Position numbers and translations under genes: made by a program
Origin: Mesorhizobium amorphae CCNWGS0123
GTDB taxonomy: Bacteria > Pseudomonadota > Alphaproteobacteria > Rhizobiales > Rhizobiaceae
Direction: 5' to 3'
Assembly: GCF_001686985.1 (NCBI RefSeq)
Contig: NZ_CP015318.1
Location: forward strand, 1,176,001-1,240,000
Length of the DNA stretch: 64,000 nucleotides
Shown: one piece after another, positions 61,825 to 64,000 of the stretch
How positions within the stretch are numbered: the first letter of the stretch is position 1
Layout of the letters: the number at the start of each line of letters is the position of its first letter
Notes under the pieces: model-generated
What the model was told of the DNA's origin: nothing
What the model saw: only the letters and a program-made list of their open reading frames with translations
The model's database searches: none

Positions 61825-62838
61825 ATGGCGGCTCAGATTTTTTCGGCCATATTCGTCATCATCATCGGCGTCGGCGGCTGCGTCGCCTATTTCTGGGGCG
61901 CCAACAAGCTTGTGGACATTATTTTCCCGTCGCGCGGGGTCCAGGGTGCAGCAGCCATCGACAATCTGCGCCGGCAAGGAATGATCCGTCCCTGGCTGTT
62001 CGTAGGCCCGGCCATGATCATCCTCACCATCTATCTCATCTACCCGGTGGTCGAGACGCTGAGGCTGTCTTTCCTCGATCGCGGCGGCGGCAGTTTCGTC
62101 GGCTTCGCCAACTACGAATGGGCATTCGGCGACCGCGAATTCCGCAACTCGATCCTCAACAACATCGTCTGGCTGGCGGTGGTGCCGGCCGCCTGTACCT
62201 TCCTCGGGCTGATCATCGCCGTGCTCACCGACAAGATCTGGTGGGGCACGATCGCCAAGAGCCTGATCTTCCTGCCGCTGGCGATCTCCTTCGTCGGCGC
62301 CAGCGTCATCTGGAAGTTCATCTACGAATATCGCGGCGAGGGCCAGGTGCAGATCGGCCTGCTCAACGCCATCATCCAGTATTTCGGCGGCCAGCCGCAG
62401 GTCTGGATATCGCTGCCGTTCTGGAACAATTTCTTCCTGATGATCATCCTGATCTGGATCCAGACCGGCTTTGCCATGGTCATCCTGTCATCGGCGCTGC
62501 GCGGTATTCCGGAAGAGACGCTGGAGGCCGCTGTCATCGACGGCGCCAACCCGTTCCAGATCTTCTGGAAGATCATGGTGCCGCAGATCTGGGGCACGAT
62601 CGCGGTGGTGTGGACCACCATTACCATCCTGGTGCTGAAGGTGTTCGACATCGTGCTGACCATGACCAATGGACAGTGGAACAGCCAGGTGCTGGCCAAT
62701 CTGATGTTCGACTGGATGTTCCGCGGCGGCGGTGATTTCGGCCGCGGCGCCACCATCGCCATCATCATCATGATCGCCGTCATTCCGATCATGGTCTGGA
62801 ACATCCGCCAGGCCAACAAAGAGACGGGAGGGCACTGA
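61825..62838 (+). CDS. aglF: Alpha-glucoside ABC transporter permease AglF
   Basis: 337 residues. An extra N-terminal membrane segment (FSAIFVIIIGVGGCVAYFWG) precedes the six-segment MalF-type core; the coupling loop is EETLEAAVIDGANPFQIFWK, the EAA motif. It pairs with AglG as the inner-membrane channel. The start at 61825 (MAAQIFSAIF) was chosen because GGGGAGAGGG lies just upstream and the membrane segment begins there; an ATG at 61804 is also in frame. It ends one base before the aglG ATG. Confidence 0.92.
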   Translation: MAAQIFSAIFVIIIGVGGCVAYFWGANKLVDIIFPSRGVQGAAAIDNLRRQGMIRPWLFVGPAMIILTIYLIYPVVETLRLSFLDRGGGSFVGFANYEWAFGDREFRNSILNNIVWLAVVPAACTFLGLIIAVLTDKIWWGTIAKSLIFLPLAISFVGASVIWKFIYEYRGEGQVQIGLLNAIIQYFGGQPQVWISLPFWNNFFLMIILIWIQTGFAMVILSSALRGIPEETLEAAVIDGANPFQIFWKIMVPQIWGTIAVVWTTITILVLKVFDIVLTMTNGQWNSQVLANLMFDWMFRGGGDFGRGATIAIIIMIAVIPIMVWNIRQANKETGGH

Positions 62839-62839
62839 G

Positions 62840-63994
62840 ATGGCCGTCGCAACCGGAAAGTCGTTTGCCAGCCGCTTCGGCGTCCACATCGCGGTGCTGA
62901 TCTTCGTGGCGATCTGGACCGTGCCGACGCTCGGCATCCTCGTCTCGTCGCTGCGCGACAAGGACCAGATCATCGCTTCCGGCTGGTGGAACTCGTTCGC
63001 CAGCTCCAGCCAGACCGAAGCCGGCCGATTGCCGCCGGCCTCGGCGCAAGTCGAGAAGGACGGCAAGTTCGTGCTTGCCGGCAATATCTTCGGTGAGGGT
63101 GCTGCCCGCAACATCAGCGCCTTCGGCGTCAAGTCGGCCGCACCGACGCAATATCCGGCCGGCACGACCGCCGATCTCGGCGACGGCGTGACCTTGCAGC
63201 TCAACGCCGACGGCACCTTCGTCATGGGCTCGCCAAAAGCCTTCGAGGGCGATCGCGGCCAGCGCGTCTATTATGCGTCGTCGGCACCGCCGAAATTCAC
63301 CACCGACAACTACCGGACGGTGCTGTTTTCGGAAGGCATCGGCCGCTCCTTCATGAACTCGCTCACCGTCACCATTCCGGCGACTGTCATCCCGATCCTG
63401 ATCGCGGCCTTCGCCGCCTACGCGCTGGCCTGGATGCGCTTTCCCGGCCGGGCGTTGCTGATAGCCGTCATCATCGGCCTGCTGGTCGTGCCGCTGCAGA
63501 TGTCGCTGATCCCGCTGCTGAAGCTCTACAACGGCGTCGGTACCTTCTTCGGCGTGCCGTCGAAGACCTATCTGGGCATCTGGCTTGCGCATACCGGCTT
63601 CGGCCTGCCCTTCGCCATCTATCTGCTCAGGAGCTACATTGCCGGCCTGCCGCGCGAGATCATGGAATCGGCGCGCATCGACGGCGCCAGCGATTTCGAG
63701 ATTTTCGTCAAGATCGTGCTGCCGCTGTCGTTCCCGGTGCTCGCCTCGTTTGCCATCTTCCAATTCCTGTGGGTATGGAACGATCTCCTGGTCGCGATGG
63801 TTTTCCTTGGTACCGAGGGGGATCAGATCGTGCTGACCGCCAAGCTCAACGCGTTGCTCGGCTCGCGCGGCGGCGACTGGGAGATCCTCACGACATCGGC
63901 GTTCGTGACCATTATCGTGCCGCTGATCGTGTTCTTCTCGCTGCAGCGCTATTTCGTACGCGGGCTGCTTGCCGGCTCGGTGAAAGGAGGTTGA
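62840..63994 (+). CDS. aglG: Alpha-glucoside ABC transporter permease AglG
   Basis: 384 residues. The first membrane segment (GVHIAVLIFVAIWTVPTLGI) is followed by a ~130-residue periplasmic insert (residues 50-160), which is usual in AglG and absent from plain MalG. The MalG-type core follows, with EAA loop EIMESARIDGASDFEIFVKI. GGGAGG lies 7-9 bases before the ATG. The gene is complete and its stop lies 6 bases from the window end; the alpha-glucosidase and ATPase genes usual in this operon (aglA, aglK) would lie beyond. Confidence 0.93.
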   Translation: MAVATGKSFASRFGVHIAVLIFVAIWTVPTLGILVSSLRDKDQIIASGWWNSFASSSQTEAGRLPPASAQVEKDGKFVLAGNIFGEGAARNISAFGVKSAAPTQYPAGTTADLGDGVTLQLNADGTFVMGSPKAFEGDRGQRVYYASSAPPKFTTDNYRTVLFSEGIGRSFMNSLTVTIPATVIPILIAAFAAYALAWMRFPGRALLIAVIIGLLVVPLQMSLIPLLKLYNGVGTFFGVPSKTYLGIWLAHTGFGLPFAIYLLRSYIAGLPREIMESARIDGASDFEIFVKIVLPLSFPVLASFAIFQFLWVWNDLLVAMVFLGTEGDQIVLTAKLNALLGSRGGDWEILTTSAFVTIIVPLIVFFSLQRYFVRGLLAGSVKGG

Positions 63995-64000
63995 GAGTAA

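Overview
The window is GC-rich, densely coded DNA that looks like the chromosome of an alphaproteobacterium of the order Hyphomicrobiales, most likely Mesorhizobium or a close relative. This is an inference. It rests on the AglR/AglEFG alpha-glucoside locus, the urate-to-ureidoglycolate gene set with a PuuE-UraD fusion, the many ABC and TRAP uptake systems, and intergenic palindromes of types I recall from rhizobial genomes. I see no rRNA, tRNA, CRISPR array, insertion sequence or prophage.

Layout. 1-745 is the start of a membrane signalling protein cut by the window edge. 0.8-6.7 kb holds a fused indolepyruvate ferredoxin oxidoreductase, a CGNR zinc-finger regulator with an overlapping lipoprotein gene, and a lone LivH-type permease. 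6.9-13.7 kb has a TRAP transporter whose binding-protein gene lies apart and in the opposite direction, plus a zinc alcohol dehydrogenase, a VOC protein and a glutamine-amidotransferase-like hydrolase. 13.7-18.8 kb has a 2-hydroxyacid dehydrogenase with a LacI regulator that appears to start at CTG, a DMT exporter, a DUF2000 protein, and AraC and MarR regulators. 19-26 kb has an intradiol dioxygenase-like protein, a CobW GTPase, a TacA/TacT-type toxin-antitoxin pair with a 33-bp palindromic operator, a WD40 protein, and an aminotransferase/glutamine synthetase-like pair.

26-44 kb is a purine catabolism region: guanine deaminase, xanthine dehydrogenase with XdhC, PuuD, UraH, PuuE-UraD, AllE and AllA. 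Together they should convert guanine through xanthine, urate and allantoin towards glyoxylate. The allantoate-hydrolysing step is not encoded here. A glycerate kinase gene in the same run as guanine deaminase may help assimilate the glyoxylate. LLM flavin oxidoreductases, PhzF and Dps interrupt the region. 44.5-51.7 kb holds a CocE/NonD hydrolase followed by a complete dipeptide-type ABC transporter.

52.7-55.5 kb is an ECF sigma factor, a membrane anti-sigma factor and an exported subtilase. The extracytoplasmic part of the anti-sigma factor resembles a subtilase propeptide, which suggests a protease-linked signalling circuit and is the most interesting finding here. 55.7-58.6 kb (LysR, DMT exporter, HAD dehalogenase) looks lower in GC. 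58.8 kb to the end is the AglR repressor and aglE-aglF-aglG, with two identical CG-centred operator cores 221 bp apart.
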